Source of the DNA: Vitrella brassicaformis | Taxonomy: Eukaryota > Sar > Vitrellaceae | Length of the DNA: 64,000 bases | Assembly (NCBI GenBank): GCA_001179505.1 | Contig: CDMY01000520.1 | Span: 186,001 to 250,000, forward strand | Direction: 5' to 3' | The notes under the pieces: model-generated | The model's database searches: none | What the model was told of the DNA's origin: nothing | What the model saw: the letters and a program-made list of their open reading frames with translations, nothing else | Made by a program: the position numbers and the translations under genes | Part shown: positions 35,249 to 47,812 of the stretch, piece after piece | Position numbering within the stretch: the stretch's first letter is position 1 | Layout of the letters: each line of letters opens with the position of its first letter

Positions 35249-37577
35249 GAAGCCGTGCTGCCTGCCAGCCTGCCTGCCTCTGTGTGAGGGTGGGTGGTGG
35301 GATGCAATGCATGGCGTGTGTGCGTGCGTGTTGTGCGGGCATTCAAGTCGTGATGCGTTTCCATTCGCGTGTTCATCTGTTCTATCGGGGGGTTTGTGAG
35401 GGGCTGGTAACGCTAAGGACGGTGCCGTGTTGATTGATTTGTGTCCTCACTCACCACCCACCTACTACTTGTCGTGTGCATGTCTATCTGATGGAGGATC
35501 TTGTGACGTTGGCGTTGTTCTGTATGAGCCACAGAGCGACGCCGCCGTCGCCAAGGTGCTGTCTCAGACAGGCAGAACACACACATGTGAGGGAGATGGG
35601 GTGGAGGAGATGCTATTGCACCCATTGCATCGACCTACTCACTCGCCGTTCGTCCATGCCTTCATTCGCTCGCGCACTTTGCCCGCCTGTGACGACACTC
35701 TCAGACACGCTGTTGACGCTGATGTCGTTCTGTATGAGCTACAGAGCGGCGTCACCGTCACCGAGATGTCAGGGGGTGACGTCACAGGGGGGGAAGTGAT
35801 GCATTACTATGCCATGACATCAGTTTTCTTAGGTAGTCGAGAGTGTGTTGGGGCGTGGGTGCATGCGTGTTGACATGTCTTGCGATTCATCCGGGACCGA
35901 TCGTCGCTCCGCTCATGTCGTGTGTATGCCTCACTCGCAGCGCCGCGACGACGGCGTCGTTCTGTATGAGCTACAGAATGGTGTTGCCGTCACCGAGGTG
36001 CGGGGAAGGTGTGCATCACACATAGAGATGCTGTGCGACACACGAACGAACAGGGCTGTTTTTCGCCATAGGTGGCTGCAGTGAGTGGGTAAGACCGGGG
36101 CTCTGCTCGGCTCTGCCCTGCACTCCACACTCCGACAGATAGATTTTTCCTGCTGGCCGATGGAGTTGCAGACAGTCGCAGACAGAGATACTCTCGAGTG
36201 GATGACCGAATTGCATACATACCCTGTCCCGCTGTATGTGTGTTCTTTTTGTCCACCGGTCACACACAGGGGCGATTGGATGAAGGTTCTGACGATCGAC
36301 GTGATGTCAGTCATTTGGATGGGCACTTATGCTCATCTCTGGGAGTGTGTGTGTGTGCGTGTGTGTGTGTTTAAGTGTCGTGAGTGGTCCATCCTGCATA
36401 GAGTACAGCACACACACACGTGCGTGTGTGTGTGTGTGGACAGATGGGTGTCTTACCTCTCTCCCTGTGTGTGTGTGTGTGACGCTCATGAGGCGCCCAT
36501 GCACATGAGATGCAGCCACCTGCCTGGCTGCATTGATGCATTGGGCTTCCTTCCCACCCTGCACTCCTTCACACGTGTCAGGCAGCCAGCCAGCCATGCG
36601 GACGTTGAGCATGATGCATCTGTGTGCGACCGACTTGTACTCCCGCCCGTCAGATGCAGTGCAGCCAACGCCATGTGCGCCATGTGTCCCATGCATCGCA
36701 TCCGTGACATGCATCTCTTTTTCCTGCTCGTTGCTCGTTGTACGCTAGCTATCTAAATCATGAATGCCATGCCTTTGGAATGGAACCAATGCCGCTTTCT
36801 CAGAACGACTGACTTTCCTGAGAAAAGGCACCATTCCTGAGAAAAGGCACCAATTGGAGATCGATCTGCCTGCCGTGATGCAGTGAAAAATGTGTGTATG
36901 GAGGGGTGGGTGAGTGGGTTGGTGGGAGGGCTGGCAAGTCTTTCAAACGCGACACAGTTTTCTGTCCCACGCGGTCGTGCAGGCATCGCACCATCGATGT
37001 CTTCGTTCCGTGTCCTTTTATGCATGCCATTGTTGCCACACCGTTTTTGTCGGTCTGGACACTGACTGCATTGCATTGCCTATACCGCACCTCACCGCTT
37101 GCTTCCACCCACTACTCCTGTCTGTCTGTCTATTGACACACATACATAACAAGGAGGGAGGGAGGTGTGGAGAGGAGTTTATGTGTCCATCCATCTATTC
37201 ATAAGCTATGCATAGTGTATAATTGGGTGTCACACTTGTGTGTTCGTGTGCAGTGGGTGCTGGAAGGGGTGTCTCGGTTGGGGGATGGTATGGGTGAGGG
37301 TGCATGCGCCACTCTGCCCGTGTGTGTGTGTTTGAATCGCATTTGAGCATGCACGTGAAGTGAAAGACAGTGCCGATCGATGAGCCTCTCAAGTGCAATT
37401 GAGTGATTGATGACGACACAATCCGTGCATATCGCAACCGTTGATCCAAACCATTGCCATGCCAGCCACAAAGGAAGGGCATGTCAACACACACACATCA
37501 CAGCGACAGCTATCTACAAAACCTCAAGGCCCGACGGCAGCACTTTGGCAATGCCGTCTGGAAAAAGCCGGCCCTCA
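35249..37577. other. Poorly resolved 2.3-kb region between lipase and gelsolin genes
   Basis: Apart from the three 51-bp repeats, this region shows (GT)n runs at 36343-36370 and 36422-36440, CCTGAGAAAAGGCACCA duplicated in tandem at 36816-36852, and TGCATTGCATTGCC near 37068. A short plus-strand exon-like peptide (WMKVLTIDVMSVIWMG, near 36278-36330) may belong with the repeats. No complete gene is evident. Confidence 0.45.
35505..35997 (+). repeat. Three spaced 51-bp direct repeats, exon-like
   Basis: Copies at 35505-35555, 35715-35765 and 35947-35997 are closely similar and evenly spaced (210 and 232 bp). In one shared frame they read DVGVVLYEPQSDAAVAK, DADVVLYELQSGVTVTE and DDGVVLYELQNGVAVTE. 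Several differences between copies are synonymous in that frame. Copies 2 and 3 have CAG a few bases upstream and copies 1 and 3 have GTG directly after the repeat, so they could be tandemly duplicated small exons of a plus-strand gene. The rest of such a gene could not be traced. Confidence 0.6.
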
Positions 37578-39484
37578 TCACTCCTCGAAGGCCTTTTCAA
37601 ATGCGGCGGACGTGTTGCCCTCGGTGACGCGTGACACAGGGATAGTGAGCGGCAGATTATTGTCGACGATGTACTGGTTGGCGTACTGAAACGCCTTGGC
37701 ACGTTCGTCCCTGCACCAAGCGCACGATGGAATGGAGAGACACACAGACAGACAGACAGACAGACGGATGCCATCACCGTCTCGAGATCCATCGTGCGTG
37801 TGCCTGTCTGTCTGTCTGTCTGTCTGTATGTGTGTGTCGTGTGGATGTGTGAGCCAGTGCGTACCTGCTGGCGCCATTGCCGATCCACACGAACAGGCTG
37901 ACGCCTCCATTGTCGACCAGGAAGGTGTCCGCAGTGTCCAAATCAGACTTGGAGATCTTGCCGCTCGACACCACCTGCCAAACAAATCACACCACACCAC
38001 ACCACATTCAGTGGGCACACCAAGCCAGACACACAGGCGAGCGGTGACATACGGTCATGGTCAGCGTGCCGCTGGCGTCACTCAGGCGCAGCATCCTCTT
38101 GGGGCTCGTCAAGACTTCCGAGTCGGCACCACCTGACACATTTGGCTCGGAGAGAATGCTTGAGCGCAAATGCGTGTGCGCGCGTGTGTGAGTTGTGTGT
38201 GTGTGTGGCGCCTACCTTCGTCAGCGGCCTTGACAGGGCCCATCCCGCCGAGCAGGTCCCAGAACTCGGGACAAGACTCCTGGCCGTCAAGCACTTGAAA
38301 CCTGGGACGCCCCTGCCGGTCTGCACGAATGGCCGTCGCCACCTGGTTAGACAAAACCAGGCACAAGTAGGTGGCTCTGCATTCAATTCATGCTTGAAGT
38401 GAGATCCCACCCACCTCGTTGCCCTTCCGCTTCTCAAACACGCCAGCAGCGGTGCCGTTCCACTGGTAAAGCGACAGGCCGGCGTCCAAAACGTACCTAA
38501 AAGATGAGATAAACGGACGGACGCAGATCCACGGCGAGTGAGTAAGTGTGTCCGTGTGGTGGAATGGGGTGGGGTGCGTGCGTACACGTCTCCGTCGTTG
38601 ATCGAGTCGCGGGTGAGAGGGACCTGCCGCACACGCATCGCCTTTCGCTGACCCTTCACGTGCAACAGACGCGGCTGCAGACAGACAGACAGACATCAAC
38701 GAAACACATACAGACAGGACGAGTACGCCCGACGGCCGCCCACGCACCCACCTTGTAAGCAGTGGGCTCCACCTTGGTGAATCCCGATTCCACACCGCCG
38801 CTCATGACCATCATCGACGGCTGGAACAGGTCGAGGAACTCGTCCGTCTCGTGGTCCTGCACCTGAACATACACAATGCGAGCCGAGTGTTGTGTGTGGA
38901 TGATGGCGACAGACAACGGACCTGACGGAACTGCACGGGCAGCTGGCCGAGGCGGTCGTCAAGTTCCACCGTCTTGTACGCCGCCACTGGAAGAAGCATG
39001 TCATAAATCAGATATATACAAGACAGCAGTCGAGTGCATGTGTCTGTCTGCGTGGCATCCGTCAATCGACACGCACCGGCGGCTTCGTCCTGCGAGGCGC
39101 CCACGCCGATCCAGAAGTGAACGTTGTACAGCATCTTGTCCCCACCTGCCAGCAGCAGGAGTGCGATCGATGTGTGTGCTGTGCCACGACGCTGTGTATA
39201 CCTTTCTTTTTGTATGAGTGCAGGACGATGTAAGCGTCCCCGTCAAAGAAGCTGCCGTACTGCTCTCTGGGCCAGCGGACGATCTTGAGCTTCTCCACAC
39301 GCCAGATCTCGACGCCCTCCTTCTCGCCTGCAGCACCGCACCATGCGGTCGGTCTCACACATAGAGAGGAGGCCTCTCTCTCTGTGTGAACGAATGCATG
39401 TGTGTATGTGACACATACGCACCTGCGCCATCGAAGGCGGGTTCTGCTTCTGCAGATGCCTTGCGGACCTCGAGCGCCAGATCA
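37578..39484 (-). CDS. Gelsolin/severin-like actin-severing protein, three gelsolin repeats
   Basis: Such proteins sever and cap actin filaments in a calcium-dependent way in the cytoplasm. The visible exons begin LALEVRKASAEAEPAFDGAG and continue with repeat 1: VEIWRVEKLKIVRWP, YGSFFDGDAYIVLHSYKK, NVHFWIGVGASQDEAAGA, VELDDRLGQLPVQFRQVQ. Repeat 2 has RVRQVPLTRDSINDGDVYVL, LYQWNGTAAGVFEK, PRFQVLDGQESCPEFWDLLGG. Repeat 3 has KMLRL-type MLRLSDASGTLTM, LDTADTFLVDNGGVSLFVWI, GNGASRDERAKAFQYANQYI and ends EGNTSAAFEKAFEE. Total is about 370 residues, the size of severin or fragmin rather than full gelsolin, and there is no villin headpiece. The 5'-most exon with the start codon was not identified; it should lie upstream of 39484. 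Confidence 0.85.
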
Positions 39485-40480
39485 CTGCACACATGCAACA
39501 TCATTCAGCGATAAAACGAGGCAGATAGACTCATTTCAGTCGCCCACGAGGAGAGCAGGGCAATATTGGAGTCCTCGAGCCTGGCTTGCGGCATGCTTTC
39601 GGGCGGCGGCGGGGATGTCACTCGTCAAGTGGTCCACACACAAGTACAGCACAGCAGCTGTGATCCCAATGCACGTGAGCAGAGATGCTGCAGATCTGCG
39701 ACACTCACACAGCAGCACAGCACAGGCCATTCATGATCACTAATTCATCCTATCATCCATCCATTTCCTGTGTCCCTATCACTCTCACCGATGGCAATCT
39801 TTGCCTTCCCCTTCCCTCGCCTCTGCATGGACGCACACGCAGAGATAACGAGAGAATGTCATCGTGTCTGGCGTCGTATGCACTGGTGACGGTCACTCAC
39901 CAGCTTCATAGCGTCATTTCTTCTGCAGATCTCGGCAGATGCTGCGGGATCTTGCGGTACCCTTGCGAGCTTCGGGGGCTGGGGGGGGCTGCGTCTTCTG
40001 TGGTTGGATTCATCGCGTGGAGAGTTGAAGACACAGATATGGCGCGTCTGCCCGAAGTAGATAGCTGTGCTGACCAAGCACGACAGTGTAAGCGGAGAGA
40101 TCTGACGATCAATATGTGTGCGTGACCTTCTTCCTGTGTACAGGTTTGAAAGAAGTGTACGCTCATGGAAGGGAGCCGTCGGAGTGGCCTGATCCGCCAT
40201 CCTGCACCTGTCCATACACGGCACTTCTGTTCGCTCAGGCGGCCTTCGCACTGTAGGTTTCTCCAGGAGGCTGGACGTTTCTCATCCGTGTATTGTTGTT
40301 CAGAGGGCTGACGCGGCTTGATTTCGGCTATTTTGATCGTGCCCGGGAGTATTGTAGCCGATGCCTGCACCTCGCAGAGCAGGTGGGCAAATGAATGGAT
40401 ACACACAGACACACTCACACACACCTCTCACACACGACACACGAACGGGGGTGTCCTCTACTTGTGGTGGGCATCTTCAG
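39485..40480. other. Region holding unresolved 5' ends of two divergent genes
   Basis: About 1 kb that must include the first exon of the gelsolin gene on the minus strand and of the next gene on the plus strand. Candidate minus-strand splice sites near 39800 and 39900 give frames that do not connect to the gelsolin exon, so I leave them uncalled. Confidence 0.4.
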
Positions 40481-43400
40481 TGGGAGAAGACGGCCGCCAA
40501 ACACAAGGAGCAGCCAGCAACCGCCAAGCGCGTAAGAAAAGAAGAGGCCGAAGGTTGTGCTTATGTTGTGTGTGCGGCTGGTCAGGTGTTGGCCATGAGC
40601 AGACTATTGCTAGCTGAGGCGACTTTCATCCCTCTACTCATTGCGGCCCTCAAGACAGACTTTATCTTCGACGTCCAGAGGATGTCGTGTTAGGACAGGA
40701 TGTCGGACAGCCTTGCAGAGATGCCAAAGATGCTTCTTGTGTTCTCTGGTGCAGATGACTATTTAATGCCGCTGGTAAAGGAGATGGCCGCCAAGAAGAC
40801 CGGGGCAGGGCAGGTGCTGACAGACATCCAAGAAGCCCGCAGACACCTGCGCCGGAGCCGACCCCCTTCGCCAGCAAAAAGCAGGTACGAAGGAGATCGA
40901 ATGCGCCAGACAAGGATGCAGGGAACGAACAGCCCGTCTGCTGTCCGCCTGTCTGCCTGTCTGTCTGTCTGTCTGTCTGTTTGTGTGTCTGTCTGTCTGT
41001 GTCAGCGTTCCCGTGCCAGCTCAGCGCTCGGCCGCGTGGCAGCGGATGGAGGCTGACCTGACAAACAGCGCCCTTTTCACAGAAGGTCAGTTTGGACTTC
41101 GATGGCCACAAATTGTCCACGGGAACAACAGTGGTTCTCCTCTCTCCTTTCCTCAGGTTTCCTTCTCTGCTTGGTCGGAATCATCCAGATGGTCACCGAC
41201 CGCAACACCAGCAGCAGCACCGGCGACACTGCCCACACTGAGCCGCGGACGAGCGGCAAATCGGCGTCAGCTGCGGCCACCGCCAGCAGCTATGGAGCGA
41301 GATCGAGTGGGAGAGGGGCCACCACCACCACCACCACCACCTCACCATTCTCCGCAGCATTGGCAGGATTGGTGGACTTGGGCGCAAGATTGGCAGATTG
41401 GGGGATACGAATGGCACTGTCGACAAAGCTGTCGGTGCCGGCCGACCCACAAAGGGGGTGCAGTCTGCTGCGACAGGTGAGAGGATGTCACGTGGGTGGT
41501 CGTCTCGCCACTGATGCCCCTTCTCCTTTTTGCTCAGGCGAGTGACGGTCTTAGCAACGACAGTCCGCACCGCCATTTGGGGGTTGGGCCGGTGGTCGCG
41601 CATTATGTTGAGAGCCGCAAATTGTGCAGAGATGAGGACGTGCTGGTCAGCTGGACGCACTCGTAGTCAGTCAAGACACATCCATTTGACCTGATGTCTG
41701 CTGCGTATATGTATATGGTTGCTGCAGGCAAGGCTCCCGCCGCTCATCAGAGCCTACCTCCGCTTTGACAACGCGTGAGTGGAGGGGCGCTCGATCATCA
41801 CTCATCATAAAACCTTGTTGTCTGTATGCAGTGACCGCAAGCACGACTATCAACAGGCCGTCGACATCATGACCTCTGAAGTGCGCAGGTACGCAGGAGC
41901 AAGTGGATGAATGCGGTGCTACTGCCTGCTGTCGCGTCTTCATTTTGGTGTCGTTCAGCGAGTCGATGTGGGCCGGTGCCAGCAGGGACCGAGGAGATCT
42001 GCTGCCACAGCTGAGGCGGTACAAGGCACGCCGTCTTGCATGGCCCTTCTTCGTGATGCGGCGATATGAGGACGTGCGGGCCATTGTCGGACCAGGAAAG
42101 AGAGAATGAGAAAACCAGCAGGAACAGACTATACATACCTACGTTACATTATTTTTGTGTTGGTTGCAGCGTCCTTCCCGTCGCTAGCCGATGCCGGAGA
42201 GGCGCCGCTCGCATACATCGCATCGTTGCTGGCCGGGCGTGTCGATGAGGCCATGCGGAGAGCCTACCTGCTGCATGTGGTCAGCCTTTCCGCCGGCAGT
42301 GTCGCTGTCTCTTCTCATCGTTTCTCCTTGCTGCGTTATCCCAGAAATCGGCGGAAAGCGAGTCAAGCGACACCAGCAGTCCGTGGGAGGCAGCCATGTT
42401 GAAGCGGCTTGGTCAAAAGCGCACGTAAGACCATCGGATGATAGACAACCAACACCTTCGTGCTGCTCAATTTGTGTGTGTGTGTGTGTGTGCATGCAGG
42501 CCTCGAGATGCAATGCTGGCATATATGCAAGTGTTATATCATCGCGATGCGTTGGAATTCATCAGCGAGGACAAGGATGTCGAGTTTCTGGCAGAGGTAA
42601 AGCGTTTTCCTGCAGGCAACCAAGCACTCACGTTCGTCTCTGATTAACCCTTTGTGTTTGTATCAGGCGGAGGAGTCACTGGCCGGATCAGAACACGTCA
42701 ACCAGTGGGCCGTGGCGACACTGCTCGTAGGTCAGCTCGCCATGAAGCCGCTGCATATCTACCGACGCTTTGTCTGTTCGATCAGTGGCCGTGAGGGCCA
42801 ACCGTTTCCAGACGACTGAGGCAGACGACTTCACCCGCCGACAACACAGAGCCTGTCAGGAGTACGCCCTCATTCGGATCTTGAGTCGGCAACAGTCAAT
42901 CGAGGTACAGGCACACACACACACACACACATAGAGAGAGAGAGAGCTCTGCGGCCGGCATACGTGTGCCTCTGAGTGTGTACGTGTGCTTCATGGCATC
43001 GTGTGTCTATGAATGTGTGTCTTCAGGTCGATTGGGTCGTCCCGCACGCATGGCGGTGCTTTGCCATCCACTACTATGCCTACTTCAAAGACATCCGCCT
43101 TTGTCGACGCACACTGGGCGCCGCCAAGCAGTAATGTGGATGAAATGAATTAGCCAGTAGTCATGTATGCTCATCGATCAGTTTGTGTGAAGGGAGGCGG
43201 CTACAATCCGGTGTCCGAAGCTGCGGGCTCGGTTTGAAGACTGGATATCTGGGCGTGAGACAGATGTCATGTCTTCCCACACAATATCGATGATACAGTT
43301 TTTGTGTTTCTTTGCAGTGGCGGCCAAAGTCGGCCAGCCCATCCTCCCACCCCGTCTGGCGCAGTCATCGTGGTGGGACAGGTTGTCCGAGTACATCGCC

Positions 43401-43490
43401 AAGTTCAACAACGAACTGCAGTTAGAGGCTGCATCCCTGGGCCTCGATGCCGCTGACGACCGGCTGGCATGCTTGTCGCTGAGAAACTGA
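40481..43490 (+). CDS. Unrecognised many-exon protein, mostly helical
   Basis: A chain of plus-strand exons with good coding character but no family I know. In order they include WEKTAAKHKEQPATAKR (40481), VLAMSRLLLAEATFIPLLIA (40590), LMPLVKEMAAKKTGAGQVL (40765), SIGRIGGLGRKIGRLGDT (41360), VVAHYVESRKLCRDEDVLVS (41595), LPPLIRAYLRFDNA (41735), RKHDYQQAVDIMTSEVR (41835), LRRYKARRLAWPFFVMRRYE (42015), SLLAGRVDEAMRRAYLLHV (42225), MLAYMQVLYHRDALEFISED (42512), QHRACQEYALIRILSRQQSI (42847), WVVPHAWRCFAIHYYAYFKD (43030), and the last exon ending DRLACLSLRN at 43490. The helical, Arg-rich repeats suggest an alpha-solenoid, which is inference. The first exon is missing, and around 40680-40700 the frame between two exon blocks is unresolved. 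Confidence 0.5.
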
Positions 43491-45204
43491 GAGCCACCTG
43501 GCTGGACAGATCTAGACTGTATGTGTGTGTATGTGGTTGCCACTTAGCACTCAAATATTAATGACCCCACTGCCCTTGTATCATGCAGAACGTTAACATG
43601 CACCGTGGGTCATAATTCTTAGCCGTACAAAGGTCACAAGGTCACAAAAATGCAGTACAAAGGTCACAAGGCTCACGAAAATTCGAGCAATTCGATACGC
43701 TTGTCTCGCCCGGCCGATCCTTGCTGTGTCCAAGTGTGCGAGTGTCCTCGCAGCTCAGACATGTGTCCCGCGGCCTTAAACGATCCACACGCGTCACCCG
43801 TGACTTAGATCTCACCTGATAGGCACATATGCAGGTTGACTACGTGCCGAACATATTTGAGTGCTTTTTCCTGGTCCTTACCGAGTGGGGGTCGCGTAGG
43901 CTTTGATTCTCAATGAAAACGCAGTCATGTCTCTGGCAATCCCGTACTGATCCAGAGACATGATGGTCGCAATCGCTTGCTGTGTGGTTGGTGCTTGGGC
44001 ACCTGGTGCGTGCGAGGTACATGTTGGTGGGGCGGCGACGGCTGCGATTGTTGGCGGCGCGGCTGGGGGAGGGCGTCACGTGGTTGCGTCTGCGGCGAGT
44101 CTCTCGATGCCCAAAGTCGTGCTCTATCGAGGTTTTTGTGCTGGTTGTACTGTTGTCCGTTGAGCCGCCTGCAGGTCAACGTTTCCTGCACACAAAGAAA
44201 GGAACGATTGATCTCTGGCAGCCACACACTCATGTCTGACACGTGTGTCATATGTGCGGCAAGAGACTCATCGTACTCGGTCGGCATTCGGCAGCAACGT
44301 GTCATCCTGACACACACAGCGACACATACACTGATGAAGGGAAATGTCTAGCAGAGGCATTCTACCTTTCATCGCCATCCGTTGGGTGTTTGGTGTTTGT
44401 TGCCAGTCGGTCGGTCGGTCGGTGAGTCCGTCCGTCCTCTGAAACACACATGCGAGGACACAAACATACAACAACAATCGACGCGTCAAAAGCCTGCTAT
44501 GCTTGCGGTCTGCTTAATTGTTTACGAGATGGATGAAGGCAAAGAATGCGACTTGGACATGGCTGGCCAGTGGAGCCACGCGAAGAAAAAGACACCCACC
44601 GCGACAAAGCAAGGAAGAACGGCCAGAGAAAGACAGCAGCCAACCGGATAAGTAAGTAAGAAAGGAAGAAAGGAAGAGACGAAGACAGGGAGGCGCTGAC
44701 AGCAAGAGAGCCCCAGCAAGAAGAAGAGACAGACAAGAAGGCAGTTGTCTCCACGTACAACATCACTGGACCATCAGAGAAACAGGGACGCCACACACGA
44801 GAACGAGCGGCGATGCTGCCCACACACGTCGCTGCCTAACAGAGCAATGAGGCATATCAATGCGACACGTGGTCTTTGCTCGCCACTCACCTCGACAGCG
44901 GAGCAAGACAGCAGGCCACCAAAAAGGGAAAGTGCGAAGGAAACATAGAAAGAACGAGACACACATAGGGAGGCGAGCACTTGCAGCAAGAAAGCGATAC
45001 CAAAACACAAGACAAACAGGTGCCTCCGGGAAACTAACGAGAAGAACACAGGGAGGTGGTGACAGTACGAAAAGCCCTAGGAAGGGAAAAACAATCAAGC
45101 ACAGAAAAACAAGAACGCCACACACGAGCGGGCGCGGCCACACACGGGTGGCCAAAAATAGCCCTTTGCTGCCCAACAAGTACCCCACAGCAAGAAGACC
45201 GTCC
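43491..45204. other. Repeat-rich spacer with degenerate A/G-rich block
   Basis: The left half contains GTACAAAGGTCACAAGG twice (near 43624 and 43653). From about 44640 to 45170 the plus strand is A/G-rich and loosely repetitive: AGGGAGG followed by CAGCAAGA or CAGTACGA recurs near 44690, 44967 and 45050, and ACGCCACACACGAG recurs at 44790 and 45115. The opposite strand gives long hydrophobic frames that look like by-products of the composition. No gene is called. Confidence 0.5.
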
Positions 45205-46490
45205 TCATCGCTCCTCACTCACCCTTCGCCTCCCCGCATCGATTCTCTCCTCCCATCCATGCTGCGGTCGAGGGGCCGACACGCGCTCCTCCTGGCCGTT
45301 GGTTGGCGGCGGTGCAGGCCAACAGCAGCCCACTGATGTGCGAGGGTGCCCAAGCAGGCGGGGCGTGGAGGCTCCCGAAGCCGAGGGGCTGTCGAGTGGC
45401 GTGCTGGCATACAGCAGCGGTGATGAGGATGATGAGGACACGGGGGTCGAGGGAAGAGGTGGGGTGATAGTTGGCCATGGATCTCTCGTGACACCGACCT
45501 CTGCAATTCACACACGTACGCACAAGCAGGGAGAGACACATGCAGTACTTGGATTGTGAGTCCTTACGCACCTTCAGAGCAATCCGAAGCCAGCTCCTCC
45601 ACCTTTTTGCGGCCTACGTAGGTTCGCATCCGCTCTGACAGAAACGGCATAGCCACCCCCGCGCACGAACGTCGTCATTGCGCATCATCCGTGCATGCAC
45701 ACACGCACCTGTCATGAGTTTTGCGAGTCGATGCGCCTCTCCCTCATCAAGTTCCGGGTTCGAAGCCAGCCTCTCCTCTAAGCACATGCCAGCAAACGCC
45801 ATGCACAAGGACTGCATGAGAGTCAATATGATGAGACGCTGCGTCTGGATACTTGCGCGCGTACCCAGCTTCTTTTGCTGCCGCTCCTCTCGCTCCACCC
45901 TCTCGTGCCGCTCGAGTTGGTCCTGAGAGGCCTGCGTCCGGATTATTGAAGGGGTCCCATGGCATCCCAGTACAAGGATGCACCAGCAGCTTCCCTTGGG
46001 GAATGATGATCTTCCCGGGGTATCTCCGTCTCAACTCATCGTCCGATAGGATGTCGGGGTTGATCGGGGCCCTTCCAGCCCCCGTGTCGGCAGCCGATGC
46101 AGACCACGGTCAAAACGCCACTCGGATGACGCTGGGGTTGCTGGCAGGTCGCTTGCCGGTTGTTGAGCTGCTGATGAGGACTGAAGGGCGGCATTCGTCG
46201 CCAGATGTCCCCCGCTCTCTTCTTTTTCCATCAGTGACAACATAATGGTACCGAAACCACCGTGCGCGAAACTCTTAAATTCCTCTATCCTACTGTCCGG
46301 AGTCTCACCTGAAGCCCCCACAGGCCCCCATTCCGAGCTCGCAGATCCTGCATACATGGCGCACAGGAACATACGTGCATTCGCGAGATCATCATCATTC
46401 ATTGATCCCCACACATCATCATTCATCCATCCATCCAAGGACACAGACAACCAACACGTACGCCTCGTCGGTTGTCTGTGTCTATCGTCA
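45205..46490 (-). CDS. Uncharacterised gene, locus A of a module-sharing pair (possibly frameshifted)
   Basis: Minus-strand exons carry EERLASNPELDEGEAHRLAK (45735-45775), preceded by KLLVHPCTGMPWDPF (about 45970) and QQKKLGTRAS (about 45870), and followed by KKVEELASDCSEG (45580) and a Ser/Pro-rich last exon that ends at 45205. These modules are close to those of the gene at 47.8-48.7 kb. Further upstream, WRFDRGLHRLP near 46100 lies in a different phase from the adjoining INPDILSDDELRRRYPG. The homologous stretch in the other locus is a single frame, so this one either has a frameshift or a splice I cannot see. An exon with MLSLMEKEESGGHLATN (46225) precedes it. The function is unknown. Confidence 0.4.
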
Positions 46491-46843
46491 AGATGAATTC
46501 TCAATCAGTCAGTGTCGGCACGCAGTGGGCAGAGCTACACAGAAAGACACAGAGAGAGAGCTGGTATGGTGTGTGTCGTGTGTGTCTCGTGTCAGTCTGG
46601 CAGGCGACTGAGACACAACTGCCTCTCTCTCTCTTGCTGCTGCCTGGCATGCCTGACTATCCATTGTGTCATGTGGTCTACTGCGGTGTGTCCATGATGC
46701 TATCCTGCCTCTCTTCCTCGCTGTCGGTGTCCTTGCTGCTGTCGCTTGTCTGTCGGTGGTTGGCCATGCGTGGGCGCTTGTTGCTCGGGCGGGGCATCAC
46801 CACCAAAGTGACATACACAGACAGACGGACAGACAGACAGGGG

Positions 46844-47800
46844 TTAGCTTGTGTGGTGTCTTTCGCCTGTTGGTCGTCGAAAGAGTTTGATGCCCTCATC
46901 GATTAATGAGTCCTGGTCTTGCTGTGCATCATCTGATGGGTGGCTGGTGCTGTGGGGCCCTGTGGCTGTTGCCGTTTCTCCGCCGACAGTGTCAGCCGGC
47001 TCTCCTCAGCAGCACTCAATATCACAACCTACACGAGCACACACGACACACATCAGACACATGCCTTTCGCCTCCCTCTGTCTGTCTGTCTGTCTGTCTG
47101 TCTGACTGTCTATCAGTCTGTGTGTCTATGTGTCTCGACCAGTCCGAGAGGCCGCGGCGTCCACCGTATCTTCTCGATCAGGTCGACGTAGAGCGCCGGC
47201 AGCTGTTTGTCTCGCCAGTCGCCGCCACCGGTGCACATGCCGCCATTTGTCTCGCCGTCCCTGCGGCCCAGCAGACGAACCGGCACTGAAGACGGCGACA
47301 AAATGTCATCCGTGACAGAGACACACAGAGAGACACACACGTGAAGAAAGAGATGTCTCTGTCTGCCTCGTCTGTGTCTCTCCGTTCCTTCGCTCTGTCT
47401 GTCTGTCTGTCTGTCTGTCTGCCCTGTACCTGCACCACACAGTGCGTAGACGCACCTTGAAATGCACCACATGCGACACCGAGGGGGCCTTCTGTGGTGC
47501 AGGTGTGGGCGATAGATCTGCCACCGCCTCGCTGAATGTGCGGCTGCATAAATGTTTGAGTGAATGTGTGAACGGCGAATAAGTCCATAGAGATACAGAC
47601 AGAGAGTCTGACGAACGAGTGCGACCACCGGCACACACTCACAGCAGCACGCAGGTAGCCGGTAGCCCGTGTCCATGTGTATATCTGATATACAGCAGGC
47701 TGCACAAATGAAGGCTGGAAGCAGTCGCCGCCCCAAAAAAGCTGCGGCACTACCATAAGTCATCCAATCAGTCATACTCACACCCGAATACATCAAGTCC
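46844..47800 (-). CDS. Uncharacterised minus-strand gene, partial model
   Basis: Four exon-like segments lie between loci A and B: DLWDLMYSG (about 47775), FSEAVADLSPTPAPQKAPSV (about 47500), RLLGRRDGETNGGM running into ALYVDLIEKIRWTPRPLGL (47145-47285), and a final one ending EGIKLFRRPTGERHHTS with stop at 46844. The introns between them carry CAGA and TG runs. Ends and order are by eye only. I recognise no domain, and the exons could belong to more than one gene. Confidence 0.35.
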
Positions 47801-47812
47801 CAAAGGTCAGCT

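Noticed and set aside
40670-40720. Very short (12-32 bp) introns to bridge exons around 40690
   Set aside because: Such introns would be far below the size of all others here; an unresolved splice or a sequence error is more likely.
44763-45218. 151-codon minus-strand hydrophobic frame resembling a membrane protein
   Set aside because: It lies opposite the A/G-rich repeat block; the Leu/Phe/Val richness follows from the pyrimidine-rich complement and there is no family resemblance.
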